A stretch of DNA of 37,852 nt, from positions 1 through 37,852 of the forward strand of contig NZ_JAANIH010000079.1 of NCBI RefSeq assembly GCF_014529705.1, read 5' to 3'. This document shows positions 7,752 to 15,411 of this stretch, piece after piece. How positions within the stretch are numbered: the first letter of the stretch is position 1; each line of letters opens with the position of its first letter. Below the pieces are notes generated by a model that saw nothing but the letters and a program-made list of their open reading frames with translations, was not told the origin of the DNA and made no database searches. Origin of the DNA: Bradyrhizobium campsiandrae (GTDB taxonomy: Bacteria; Pseudomonadota; Alphaproteobacteria; Rhizobiales; Xanthobacteraceae). Both the position numbers and the translations under genes were made by a program.

Positions 7752-9410
7752 ATGAGCAAGGCAAAAGGCGCGAGCCTGATCGACCTCCAGATCATGTGGC
7801 ACCGGCTGATCGCCGTGGTCGAGGAGCAGGCGCAGGTGCTGCTCCGCACCGCCTTCAGTCCGATCGTGCGCGAATGCGGCGACCTCTCGGCCGGCGTGTT
7901 CGACCTTAAGGGGCGCATGCTGGCGCAGGCGGTGACCGGCACGCCCGGCCACGTCAACTCGATGGCGGAATCGGTCAAGCACTTCATCAATCATTTCCCG
8001 CTGGAGACGATGAAGCAGGGCGACGCCTACATCACCAACGATCCGTGGATGGGCACCGGCCATCTCAACGACTTCGTCGTCACCACGCCCTGCTTCAAGG
8101 ACGGCAAGGTCGTCGCGCTGTTCTCCTGCACCAGCCATCTCATGGACATCGGCGGCATCGGTTTCGGCCCCGACGCCACCGACGTGTTCATGGAAGGGCT
8201 CTACATCCCCATGCTGAAGCTGATCGACCAGGGCGTCGTCAACGAGACGCTGATGGCGATGATCCGCACCAACACGCGCCTGCCTGTTGATACCGAAGGT
8301 GACACCTATTCGCTGGCCGGCTGCAACGACGTCGGCTGCGAGCGTCTGGTCGAGATGATGACCGAGTTCGGCATCGACACGCTCGACGAGCTCGGCGACT
8401 ACATCTGCGACCGCTCGCGCGAAGCGGTGCTCGCCGAGATCGCCAAGCTGCCGAAGGGCAGCTGGCGCAACACCATGGTGGTCGATGGTTACGACGCGCC
8501 GGTGACGCTGGCGGCGACGCTCACGATCTCGGATAGCGGCATCCACGTCGATTTCGACGGCACCTCTGCGGCTTCCAAGTTCGGCATCAACGTGCCCTTG
8601 TCCTACACCACGGCCTACACCGTGTTCGGCCTCGGCTGCGTCGTCGCCTCGCAGATTCCGAACAATGCCGGCTCGCTGTCGCCGCTGACGGTGTCGGCGC
8701 CTTCAGGTGCTATTCTCAATGCGCCGAAGCCGGCGCCGGTCGCCTCGCGCCACATCATCGGCCAGATGCTGCCGGACGTCGTGTTCGGCTGCCTGCGCCA
8801 GATCATTCCGGAGCGCGTGCCCGCCGAGGGCACCTCGTGCCTGTGGAATCTCAACGTGCGCGGCCAGACCCGGTCGGGCGTCGGCGGCAATTACGGGTTC
8901 TCGATGGCGGTGACCTCCAATGGCGGCACCGGCGCGCGGTTCGGCAAGGACGGCCTTTCCGCCACCGCCTATCCCAGCGGCGTGCGCGGCACCCCGGTCG
9001 AGATTGCAGAAACGCAGACGCCCTTGATCTTCTGGCGCAAGGAGCTGCGGCCGGATTCCGGCGGAGCAGGGCGTACGCGCGGTGGCCTCGGCCAGATCAT
9101 CGAGGTCGGCAGCGGCGTCGACGCGCCGTTCGACATCCTGGCGGCGTTCGATCGCATTGATCATCCGCCGCGCGGCCGCGATGGCGGCCGGGATGGCGAG
9201 GCCGGCTATGTCGGCCTCAAGTCCGGCAAGAAGCTGCGTGGCAAGGGCTTTCAGCAGGTGCCGCCGGACGACCGGCTAGTGGTGCTGACACCGGGCGGCG
9301 CCGGCATCGGCGATCCCCGGGAGCGGGACCGCGCGGCCGTCAACGACGACGTCGCGAGCGGCCTTGTGTCGTCGGACAACGCAGTCGCAGTCTACGGGTA
9401 TGCGCGGTGA
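7752..9410 (+). CDS. hyuB: hydantoinase/oxoprolinase family protein, subunit B
   Basis: A 552-residue partner of the preceding gene, of the HyuB / oxoprolinase-B family. Characteristic blocks are visible: FSPIVRECGDLSAGVFD near residue 35, GDAYITNDPWMGTGHLND near 90, the SHLMDIGG metal-site region near 128, and the C-terminal LRPDSGGAGRTRGGLGQ (about 430). Length is normal for a stand-alone B subunit. It starts 2 bases after the A subunit stop (TGATCATG), which supports coupled translation. Subunit B of this family carries the amide-bond or carboxylation chemistry together with the ATPase subunit A. Substrate specificity (N-methylhydantoin, 5-oxoproline, acetophenone-type ketones or other) cannot be decided. 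Confidence 0.93.
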   Translation: MSKAKGASLIDLQIMWHRLIAVVEEQAQVLLRTAFSPIVRECGDLSAGVFDLKGRMLAQAVTGTPGHVNSMAESVKHFINHFPLETMKQGDAYITNDPWMGTGHLNDFVVTTPCFKDGKVVALFSCTSHLMDIGGIGFGPDATDVFMEGLYIPMLKLIDQGVVNETLMAMIRTNTRLPVDTEGDTYSLAGCNDVGCERLVEMMTEFGIDTLDELGDYICDRSREAVLAEIAKLPKGSWRNTMVVDGYDAPVTLAATLTISDSGIHVDFDGTSAASKFGINVPLSYTTAYTVFGLGCVVASQIPNNAGSLSPLTVSAPSGAILNAPKPAPVASRHIIGQMLPDVVFGCLRQIIPERVPAEGTSCLWNLNVRGQTRSGVGGNYGFSMAVTSNGGTGARFGKDGLSATAYPSGVRGTPVEIAETQTPLIFWRKELRPDSGGAGRTRGGLGQIIEVGSGVDAPFDILAAFDRIDHPPRGRDGGRDGEAGYVGLKSGKKLRGKGFQQVPPDDRLVVLTPGGAGIGDPRERDRAAVNDDVASGLVSSDNAVAVYGYAR

Positions 9411-9448
9411 CGTATCAGGCGTCGCACGCGTAGCAAACGGAGGGGCAG

Positions 9449-10450
9449 ATGATCACGCGTAGGAATTTCACCGCGGGTGCAGCGACGTTGCTTGCCGCCG
9501 GTCACATCTCGACCCGTGCACGGGCGGCGACGGTGAGCTGGGACATGTCGACGGTCTGGCCCGACGGCAATTTCCACACCCAGAATGCGATGGCCTTCGC
9601 TGAAGAGGTGAAGAAACAGAGCAATGGTGCGGTTGCGATCACCGTGAAGGCGGGCGGCCAGCTCGGCTTCAAGGGCCCGGAGCACCTGCGCGCCGTCCGC
9701 GACGGCCTGGTGCCGCTCGCCGACGTCCTCAACATCCAGCAGGTCGGCGACGAGCCCTTCATGGGCGTCGAGAGCATCCCCTTCCTGTGCGGCTCGATGG
9801 ACGAGCTCAAGGTGCTGCACAAATATGTGCGGCCGGAATACGAAAAGGTCGCCGCGCGCAACAACCAGAAGATCCTCTATATCGTGCCGTGGCCGACGCA
9901 GTATCTGCATCTCAAGGTCAAGGTCGCCGATGTCGAGGGCTTGAAGAACATCAAGATCCGCGTCCCCGACAAGAATGCCGTGGACATGCTGGCCGTGGTC
10001 GGCATGGCGCCGGTGATGATCCCCTGGGGCGAGACGATCCCCGCGCTTGCGTCGGGTGCCGTTTCCGGCGTCTCCACCTCCGCCGTGTCGGGCGTCGACG
10101 GCAAGTTCTGGGAGTTCCTGAAATACATCTACCCGACCAACCATGTCTGGTCGTCGCAGATGCTCACGGTCAATCTCGATTCCTGGAAGGCGCTGAGCAG
10201 CGACCAGCAGAAGCTCGTCGCCGATATCGCAGCGAAGATGGAGCCCGGCTTCTGGTCTAACTCGCTCAAGGCCGATGTCGACAGCCTCAACCGCCTCAAG
10301 GAGGGCGGCATGGAGGTGGTGCCGGTCTCGGACGCCATGATGACGGACATCCGGGCCAAGACCGCGCCGCAGCTGGATGCCTTCCTCAAGCGCGTGCCGG
10401 CGGCCGACAAGCCGGTGCGGGCCTATCTCGCCGAAATGAAGCGCGGCTGA
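9449..10450 (+). CDS. dctP: TRAP transporter solute-binding protein, DctP family
   Basis: A 333-residue periplasmic binding protein that delivers its ligand to the TRAP permease encoded next. The N-terminus has a twin-arginine-like TRRNF followed by a hydrophobic stretch and ARAA, so Tat export is likely. Family features include the helix with IRVPDKNAVDMLAVVGMAP (residues about 170-190), where the conserved arginine of DctP proteins binds the ligand carboxylate, and the PWGE segment just after it. GGAGGGG precedes the ATG by 5 bases. It lies 38 bases after hyuB on the same strand with no terminator, so it belongs to the hyu operon. The ligand should carry a carboxylate; beyond that it is unknown. 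Confidence 0.92.
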   Translation: MITRRNFTAGAATLLAAGHISTRARAATVSWDMSTVWPDGNFHTQNAMAFAEEVKKQSNGAVAITVKAGGQLGFKGPEHLRAVRDGLVPLADVLNIQQVGDEPFMGVESIPFLCGSMDELKVLHKYVRPEYEKVAARNNQKILYIVPWPTQYLHLKVKVADVEGLKNIKIRVPDKNAVDMLAVVGMAPVMIPWGETIPALASGAVSGVSTSAVSGVDGKFWEFLKYIYPTNHVWSSQMLTVNLDSWKALSSDQQKLVADIAAKMEPGFWSNSLKADVDSLNRLKEGGMEVVPVSDAMMTDIRAKTAPQLDAFLKRVPAADKPVRAYLAEMKRG

Positions 10451-10460
10451 GGGACGAGCG

Positions 10461-11054
10461 GTGACCAGCGTTTCACCCGAGGCCGCGCAGAGCCTCAACG
10501 CGGCGGCGCCGGCGCCGCTGCGCATGCTGCTCGATGCCATCGACCGCCTCGGACGACTCGACGGCTGGATCGGCGGCGGTTGCCTGCTGACCCTGACGCT
10601 GTTGATGCTGTGCGAGGTCGCGACCCGCTTCCTTTCGAACTTCCTGTCGTTCTTCCCGCCGACGATTTCGATCGCCTGGGAATATTCCTCCTATTTGATG
10701 GCGGCGTCCTTCACCTTCGGCGCCGCCATGACGTTGCGCGTCGGCGGTCACATCCGCGTGGTGCTGCTGCTCAAGAACGTGCCGCCGCCGCTGCAGCGCG
10801 CGATCGAGATCCTCTCCGCCGCCGCCGGATTTGCCTTCATGGCCTTCCTGACATCATCGATGGCGAAGTTCGCTTTCGGCGCCTATACGCGCGGCCAGGT
10901 CTCGACCTCGAGCGACACGCCGCTGTGGTTTCCGGAAGCCGTCGTCACTTTCGGCATGCTGCTGCTCACGCTCCAGTTCCTGGCGCGTGCGATCCAGGCC
11001 GTGCTCGGCCTGCCGCTCGAGGATCACCGCATGAAGGCTTCCCCCGTCGAATGA
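10461..11054 (+). CDS. dctQ: TRAP transporter small permease, DctQ family
   Basis: A 197-residue inner-membrane protein with four predicted membrane helices. The first spans about GGCLLTLTLLMLCEVATRF and the last lies near VVTFGMLLLTLQFLARA. This is the usual fold of the TRAP small (4TM) subunit, which scaffolds the large permease. It begins with GTG 10 bases after dctP. The conserved pattern of an early E-x-x-x-R/F helix (CEVATRF) and the central region around WEYSSYLMAASF with GAAMTLRVGGHIRV is typical of the family. It ends 31 bases before the large permease. Function is inferred from the family and operon position. Confidence 0.88.
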   Translation: MTSVSPEAAQSLNAAAPAPLRMLLDAIDRLGRLDGWIGGGCLLTLTLLMLCEVATRFLSNFLSFFPPTISIAWEYSSYLMAASFTFGAAMTLRVGGHIRVVLLLKNVPPPLQRAIEILSAAAGFAFMAFLTSSMAKFAFGAYTRGQVSTSSDTPLWFPEAVVTFGMLLLTLQFLARAIQAVLGLPLEDHRMKASPVE

Positions 11055-11085
11055 CCGCCTTGCTCGCCATCGGATTCAAGCTCGC

Positions 11086-12390
11086 ATGACCATCGAAGTC
11101 GTCGCCCTGTTCGGGATTCTGTTTGCGCTGCTGGCGGGCGGCGTCTGGATCGGCTTGACCCTTGCGCTCACCGCAACGCTCTTGCTCGCGATGTTCCGCT
11201 CGATCCCGCTCGACAAGCTGCTGCCGCAATACGCCTGGAACATTTTGACGACCCAGGAGCTGCTGGCGTTGCCGCTGTTCATCCTGATGGGCGAATTGCT
11301 GTTCCGCACCCGCCTGTCGGGCTCGCTGTTCCAGGGCCTTGCGCCCTGGGCCGGGCTGCTGCCGGGCCGCCTGCTGCATGTGAACGTGATCGGCTGCACC
11401 ATCTTCGCGGCGATCTCGGGCTCGTCGGCGGCGACGACGCAGGTGATCGGCCGCATGTCGCTCAACGAGCTGCTCCGCCGCGGCTATTCGCGCGACATCG
11501 CGATCGGCTCGCTCGCCGGCGCCGGCACGCTCGGCTTTCTGATCCCGCCGTCCAACATTATGATCATCTACGGCGTGCTCGGCGATGTCTCCATTCTCAA
11601 GCTCTTCACCGCCGGCGTGCTGCCCGGTCTGCTCCTGGCCGCCACCTTCATGGGCTGGGTGATGCTGCACACCTCGCTCAAGCCTTCGATGGTGCCGGAG
11701 ACGGAAGCCAAGCTCTCGCAGGTACCGTGGGGCGAGCGCTTCGCCGCGCTGAAGGATCTCGCGCCGGCGCTGTTCCTGATCGCCTGCGTGCTCGGCTCGA
11801 TGTATGGCGGGCTCGCGACGCCATCGGAGGCCGCCGCCGTCGGCGTGCTCGGCGCCGGGCTGGTTGCCTGGGCGCAAGGCTCGATGTCGCAGCAGGTGAT
11901 GCGCGACGTGCTGATCGGCTCGGTGGTCACGTGCTCGATGATCGCGCTGATCGTGCTGGGGGCCTCGATCCTCGGCAATGCCGCAGCCTTCCTCGGCATC
12001 CCTCAGGCGGTGGCTGCCTTCGTCAAAGGGCTCGGCCTGTCGCCCTTCATGCTGATCGTGGTGCTGATCATCTTCTATCTCATCCTCGGCTGCTTCCTCG
12101 ACGGCTTCTCGATGATCGTGATGACGCTGCCGATCGTGCTGCCGATCGTGAAGGGCGCCGGCTTCGACGAGATCTGGTTCGGCATCTTCCTCGTGCTCGC
12201 CGTCGAGATGGCGCAGATCACGCCGCCGGTCGGCTTCAACCTGTTCGTGATCCAGGGCCTGACCGAGGACGGCCTCGGCTACATCGCGCGCGTCACCATG
12301 CCGTATCTGATCATCATGGTCGGCTTCGTGCTGCTGCTGACGCTCTGGCCAGGCATCGTCACGATCCTGCCGCGGGTGCTCTACGGCTAA
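11086..12390 (+). CDS. dctM: TRAP transporter large permease, DctM family
   Basis: A 434-residue, about 11-12-helix permease that carries the ion-coupled transport path of the TRAP system. Recognisable DctM blocks are LPLFILMGELLFRT (residue about 60), GCTIFAAISGSSAATT (about 103, part of the Na+/substrate site), the IPPSNIMIIYGVL hairpin (about 151), and the repeat counterpart ITPPVGFNLFVIQG near 383. The ATG at 11086 lacks a good ribosome site and may be translated by coupling. An overlapping ATGA at 11051 starts only a short dead frame. It closes the five-gene hyu-TRAP operon and is followed by a strong hairpin at 12398. Confidence 0.93.
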   Translation: MTIEVVALFGILFALLAGGVWIGLTLALTATLLLAMFRSIPLDKLLPQYAWNILTTQELLALPLFILMGELLFRTRLSGSLFQGLAPWAGLLPGRLLHVNVIGCTIFAAISGSSAATTQVIGRMSLNELLRRGYSRDIAIGSLAGAGTLGFLIPPSNIMIIYGVLGDVSILKLFTAGVLPGLLLAATFMGWVMLHTSLKPSMVPETEAKLSQVPWGERFAALKDLAPALFLIACVLGSMYGGLATPSEAAAVGVLGAGLVAWAQGSMSQQVMRDVLIGSVVTCSMIALIVLGASILGNAAAFLGIPQAVAAFVKGLGLSPFMLIVVLIIFYLILGCFLDGFSMIVMTLPIVLPIVKGAGFDEIWFGIFLVLAVEMAQITPPVGFNLFVIQGLTEDGLGYIARVTMPYLIIMVGFVLLLTLWPGIVTILPRVLYG

Positions 12391-12397
12391 GGATGTC

Positions 12398-12416
12398 GCC
12401 CCGGCGAGGCCGGGGC
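12398..12416. terminator. hairpin between convergent dctM and GST genes
   Basis: GCCCCGGC and GCCGGGGC form a perfect 8-bp stem around a GAG loop, in the 45-base gap between two convergent genes. There is no T run, so it may be a bidirectional hairpin terminator or a REP-like element rather than a classical intrinsic terminator. Confidence 0.45.
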
Positions 12417-12435
12417 AACGTCTTGATCTGGTCGT

Positions 12436-13080
12436 TCAGGCCGCGGCCTTCTTGCGCGCGAGTTCGGCCTTGTACAGCTCGAACTCCTCCGCGATCGCCT
12501 TGGCGATCGACGGCCGCTGGCGCAGGCGCTCGTAATATGCCTTCACGTTCGGCCACTTCGCGAGCTCGATCGGCGGCGTCGCCATGGTCCAATTGATGAC
12601 CGTGACGAGATAGGCATCGGCTACGCTGAAATGGTCGAGCAGGAACTCGCGTCCCTTCAGGTAGTTGTCGAGATAGTCGAGCCGCGACAGGTTCTTCTCC
12701 AGCATATAGGCCTTCACCTCCTGCGACGCCTTGCGGTCGAGCACGGGGATGAACAGGCCCTTGTGCAGCTCGGTGCCGATGAAGCAGAGCCATTGATGCA
12801 GCCGTGTACGCGCGATGCCTTGCGTGGCGCCGAGCCCGGATTGCGGGAAGCGGTCCGCGACATATTGCAGGATCGCGGCGTTCTCGGTCAGTACCACGCC
12901 CTCGTCGGTCCGCAGCGTCGGCACCAGCCCGATCGGGTTCACGGCGCGGAAGTCGGAGCCGTCCTTCAGCACCGTCTTGGTCGGGGGATCGACTTCGAGA
13001 TAGGTCGCATCAGCGCCGGCTTCATAAAGCGCGACGCGCGTCGCCATGGAGCAGGCGAGCGGCGAGAAATAGAGATCCAT
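12436..13080 (-). CDS. glutathione S-transferase, beta class-like
   Basis: A 214-residue cytosolic glutathione S-transferase. The N-terminal thioredoxin fold starts MDLYFSPLACSM, with Cys10 at the position of the catalytic cysteine of bacterial beta-class GSTs. The glutathione-binding cis-proline region is GLVPTLRTDEG (about residues 51-61), followed by ENAAILQYVADRFP. The all-helical C-terminal domain contains the SVADAYLVTVINW N-capping/hydrophobic staple region. The start overlaps a good AGGAGG-type site (CCTCCTT on the + strand at 13087-13093). It is divergent from a TetR regulator with a palindrome between them, so repression by that regulator is likely. The physiological substrate is unknown. 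Confidence 0.92.
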   Translation of the reverse strand: MDLYFSPLACSMATRVALYEAGADATYLEVDPPTKTVLKDGSDFRAVNPIGLVPTLRTDEGVVLTENAAILQYVADRFPQSGLGATQGIARTRLHQWLCFIGTELHKGLFIPVLDRKASQEVKAYMLEKNLSRLDYLDNYLKGREFLLDHFSVADAYLVTVINWTMATPPIELAKWPNVKAYYERLRQRPSIAKAIAEEFELYKAELARKKAAA

Positions 13081-13105
13081 CTGGTGCCTCCTTGGGCCGT
13101 TTCTC

Positions 13106-13122
13106 TGAGTGAGTGTCGCTCA
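13106..13122. promoter_or_regulatory. candidate TetR operator in the GST/TetR divergent region
   Basis: TGAGTGAGTGTCGCTCA is a 17-bp near-perfect palindrome: half-sites TGAGTGA and TCGCTCA pair at 6 of 7 positions around GTG. It is 26 bases before the GST start and 67 before the TetR start, a position suited to controlling both. TetR-family operators with TGAGTGA-like half-sites are common. Confidence 0.5.
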
Positions 13123-13188
13123 ACCTGGCCAGATTGATTTTTGTACTGTCTTGCATAATATGGGGTCGGTCAAGGATTAACTTGCGAT

Positions 13189-13833
13189 ATGGTACAAAAA
13201 GCAAAGCCGCCAGCTGCTGCCGCCGAACCGAAACGCCGCGGCCGGCCACGTGCCTACGAACCCGACATCGCCCTTGGCAAGGCGCTCGACCTGTTCCGCA
13301 GACAGGGCTTTGCATCGACCTCGCTCGACGATCTCAGCGAGGCCACCGGCATGAACCGGCCGAGCCTTTACAGTGCCTTCGGCGACAAGCGCGAGCTCTA
13401 CATCAAGAGCTATCAGCGCTACCGCGAGGACGCACGCGCATCGATGGCCGAGATCTTTCGTCAGGAGATGCCGGTGCGCCAGCGGCTGGAGCGCATCTTT
13501 GCGTCCGCGCTGAACATCTATCTGTCCGGCGAGACCGGCCCGCGCGGCTGCTTCACGGTGGTGACGGCAGCGTCGGAAGCGGTCGGCGATCCCGAGATCC
13601 GCGCCATGGTGCTCGATGGACTGACCGAGCTCGACAAGGCCTTTGCGAACTGCTTCCGCCGCGCCAAGGAAAAGGGCGAGCTGCCGGCGAGCGCTGATCC
13701 GTCGGTGCTGGCCCAGCTTGCATCCGCGACCGTCCACACCATCGCCATCCGCTCTCGCGCGCGCGTGCCGCGCAAGGAGCTGGAGGCGATCGTCACGGGC
13801 GCGATTGATGTAATGGTGGGTGGCAAGCGATAG
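13189..13833 (+). CDS. TetR/AcrR family transcriptional regulator
   Basis: A 214-residue one-component repressor. A basic N-terminal tail (KRRGRPRAYE) leads into the TetR helix-turn-helix at about residues 25-70, with ALDLFRRQGFASTSLDDLSEATGMNRPSLYSAFGDKRELY matching the family pattern. The remaining 140 residues are a helical ligand/dimer domain with no close marker. It has an ATG preceded by AGGA about 11 bases upstream. Its start is 108 bases from the divergent GST gene and the shared gap holds a palindrome, so it probably represses the GST gene and itself. The inducer is unknown, possibly an electrophile handled by the GST. Confidence 0.9.
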   Translation: MVQKAKPPAAAAEPKRRGRPRAYEPDIALGKALDLFRRQGFASTSLDDLSEATGMNRPSLYSAFGDKRELYIKSYQRYREDARASMAEIFRQEMPVRQRLERIFASALNIYLSGETGPRGCFTVVTAASEAVGDPEIRAMVLDGLTELDKAFANCFRRAKEKGELPASADPSVLAQLASATVHTIAIRSRARVPRKELEAIVTGAIDVMVGGKR

Positions 13834-13883
13834 GCTGTCGTCGAGCCGACCTCGTATCTGTCGTGCGAACTATCTCCTCAACG

Positions 13884-13907
13884 TCGTCCTGGCGAAAGCC
13901 AGGACGA
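13884..13907. repeat. 10-bp stem palindrome with GAAA loop
   Basis: TCGTCCTGGC and GCCAGGACGA are perfect complements around a GAAA tetraloop, in the gap between the convergent TetR and dehydrogenase genes. The sequence resembles the short palindromic repeats scattered between genes in Bradyrhizobium genomes. It may end transcription from both sides. Copy number in the genome cannot be judged here. Confidence 0.55.
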
Positions 13908-13932
13908 CCCCAAGCTTTTCAGCGGGCGAGCC

Positions 13933-14898
13933 TTAATACCCGCGCGCGCGGTCCACTACGTTCTCCAGTGCGCCGCCCGCCTCGAACGTTGCGATCTGCT
14001 CGGCGACATAGGCCGAGATCGCATCCGCGTCGGTGTCGGCGGCGTTGTGCGGGGTCAGCAGCACCTTGGGGTGGGTCCAGAAGCGGCTGTCCGCCGGTTG
14101 CGGCTCCTGCACGAAGACGTCGAGCGAGGCGGCGCCGAGCGTGCCGTCGTCGAGGCAGGCGAGGATATCGGCTTCGTTCTGCAGGCCGCCGCGGCCGGCA
14201 TTGATCAGCACGGGCGCGCCGAGCGGGCTCGTGCGGTTGAGCTTGGCGAAGACGTCGCGGTTGAGGATGCCGTTCGTATCGGGTGTCAGCGGCAGCAGTG
14301 ATACCAGGACGTCGGTCTTGCGCAGGAATGCGTCCATGCCCGCCGCGCCATGGAAGCACTCGACACCGGCGATCGTGCGCGGGCTGCGGCTCCAGCCGGC
14401 GACGCGGAAGCCGAGCCGCCGCAGCACGTCGGCTGCATCGGCACCCAACGTGCCGAGGCCCATGACCCCGACGGTGATGGCGCTCGCCGGCCACTGATAT
14501 TTCGGCTCCCAGCGCCTGGCGCGCTGCGACTCCCGCAGATACAGCTCCTGGCGGTGGTGCATCAGCACGTGCAGCACGACATATTCGGTCATGCGGTTGG
14601 TGAGGTCAGGGACCGCGACGCGCACCAGCGGCACGCTGGGAAGGCTGCCGTCGGCCATCAGCGCATCGACGCCGGCGCCGAGATTGAAGATCGCCCGCAG
14701 GTTCGGGAAGGCGCCGAGGTCGCCCGGCACCGGCTTCCAGACCGCGGCATAATGCACCTCGCCCGGATCGAGCGAGGCATCCGGCAGCAGCACCACGCGG
14801 CGGCCATTGCAGACCGCGTCGAACCGGGCCTTCCAGCGCTCCGGCAGCCAGTTCTGCTGCGTGCTGTTGATCAGGACGGCCAGTGTGCCTTTGCTCAT
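13933..14898 (-). CDS. D-2-hydroxyacid dehydrogenase (glyoxylate/hydroxypyruvate reductase A-like)
   Basis: A 321-residue NAD(P)-dependent reductase of the D-isomer-specific 2-hydroxyacid dehydrogenase family, closest in style to GhrA. The Rossmann motif GVMGLGTLGADAADVLRRLG lies at about residues 146-165, the catalytic arginine in INAGRGGL (about 232) and the catalytic histidine in LTPHNAADT (about 281). The open frame runs to 15015, but ATG 14898 gives the usual N-terminus (MSKGTLAVLINS), so the upstream 39 codons are rejected. It diverges from the YciI-sigma operon across 144 bases. Likely substrates are glyoxylate, hydroxypyruvate or a related 2-oxoacid. Confidence 0.88.
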   Translation of the reverse strand: MSKGTLAVLINSTQQNWLPERWKARFDAVCNGRRVVLLPDASLDPGEVHYAAVWKPVPGDLGAFPNLRAIFNLGAGVDALMADGSLPSVPLVRVAVPDLTNRMTEYVVLHVLMHHRQELYLRESQRARRWEPKYQWPASAITVGVMGLGTLGADAADVLRRLGFRVAGWSRSPRTIAGVECFHGAAGMDAFLRKTDVLVSLLPLTPDTNGILNRDVFAKLNRTSPLGAPVLINAGRGGLQNEADILACLDDGTLGAASLDVFVQEPQPADSRFWTHPKVLLTPHNAADTDADAISAYVAEQIATFEAGGALENVVDRARGY

Positions 14899-14983
14899 TC
14901 GAAGTGCCTCGTCGGGTTCCGCTTTTGAAGGCCCTCCTTGGCACGATCTGTCGGATTTTTCTCGCAAATTATTTCCGCAGCCC

Positions 14984-15012
14984 TGTCGGGGCAGGGCATA
15001 GTGGATCGTCTT
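14984..15012 (+). promoter_or_regulatory. ECF-type promoter, copy 1 (YciI-sigma operon)
   Basis: TGTCGG at 14984-14989 and CGTCTT at 15007-15012 are exactly 17 bases apart, 36 bases (counted from CGTC) before the YciI start. The same two boxes with the same spacing occur before two further operons at 16741 and 20115. This layout suits autoregulation of the sigma gene encoded by the operon's second cistron. Confidence 0.75.
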
Positions 15013-15042
15013 CAAAACAAGCGTTCAGGGAAGGTGCTGCCC

Positions 15043-15411
15043 ATGCTTTATGCGATCCTCTGCTATCATGACGAAGACTTCGTCGGCTCCTGGAGCAAGG
15101 ACCAGGACGAGGCCGTGATGAAGAAGCTCGCCGTGGTGCAGGAGAGGCTGACCCAGCAGGGTCGGCTCGGACCGGTGGCCCGGCTGCTGCCGACCACCGC
15201 GGCGGCGACGCTGCGCAAGGAGGACCCGCCGCTCGTGCTTGACGGCCCCTATGCCGAGACCAAGGAGCAGCTGCTCGGCTTCTACATTGTCGACTGCAAG
15301 AATCTCGACGATGCGCTCGACGTCGCGCGCGACCTTGGCGCCGCCAATCCCGGCGGCGCCTACGAGGTGCGTCCCGTCGGCGTATTCCGGCCCGGAGGGA
15401 TTTCGGCGTGA
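15043..15411 (+). CDS. YciI/DGPF family protein linked to the sigma factor
   Basis: A 122-residue YCII-domain protein with the DGPF-type signature in the form LDGPYAETKEQLLGFYIVDC (residues about 66-85), and a second half that places a ferredoxin-like fold. The family is widespread and often sits beside ECF42 sigma factors; its biochemical role is not established. The frame is open from 14938, but ATG 15043 has a CAGGGAAGG ribosome site and starts MLYAILCYHDED as family members do. Its TGA overlaps the GTG of the sigma gene by four bases (GTGA), indicating coupled translation. A TGTCGG-N17-CGTCTT promoter lies just upstream. Confidence 0.9.
   Translation: MLYAILCYHDEDFVGSWSKDQDEAVMKKLAVVQERLTQQGRLGPVARLLPTTAAATLRKEDPPLVLDGPYAETKEQLLGFYIVDCKNLDDALDVARDLGAANPGGAYEVRPVGVFRPGGISA

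Noticed and set aside
12394..12424. TGTCGC followed by CGTCTT between dctM and the GST gene
   Set aside because: Spacer is 19, the first box differs in one base, it overlaps a terminator-like hairpin and no plus-strand gene follows.
14949..14975. A further TGTCGG in the 14.9-15.0 kb gap
   Set aside because: No CGTC at 16-18 bases downstream (TTTC instead); the copy at 14984 has the full pair.
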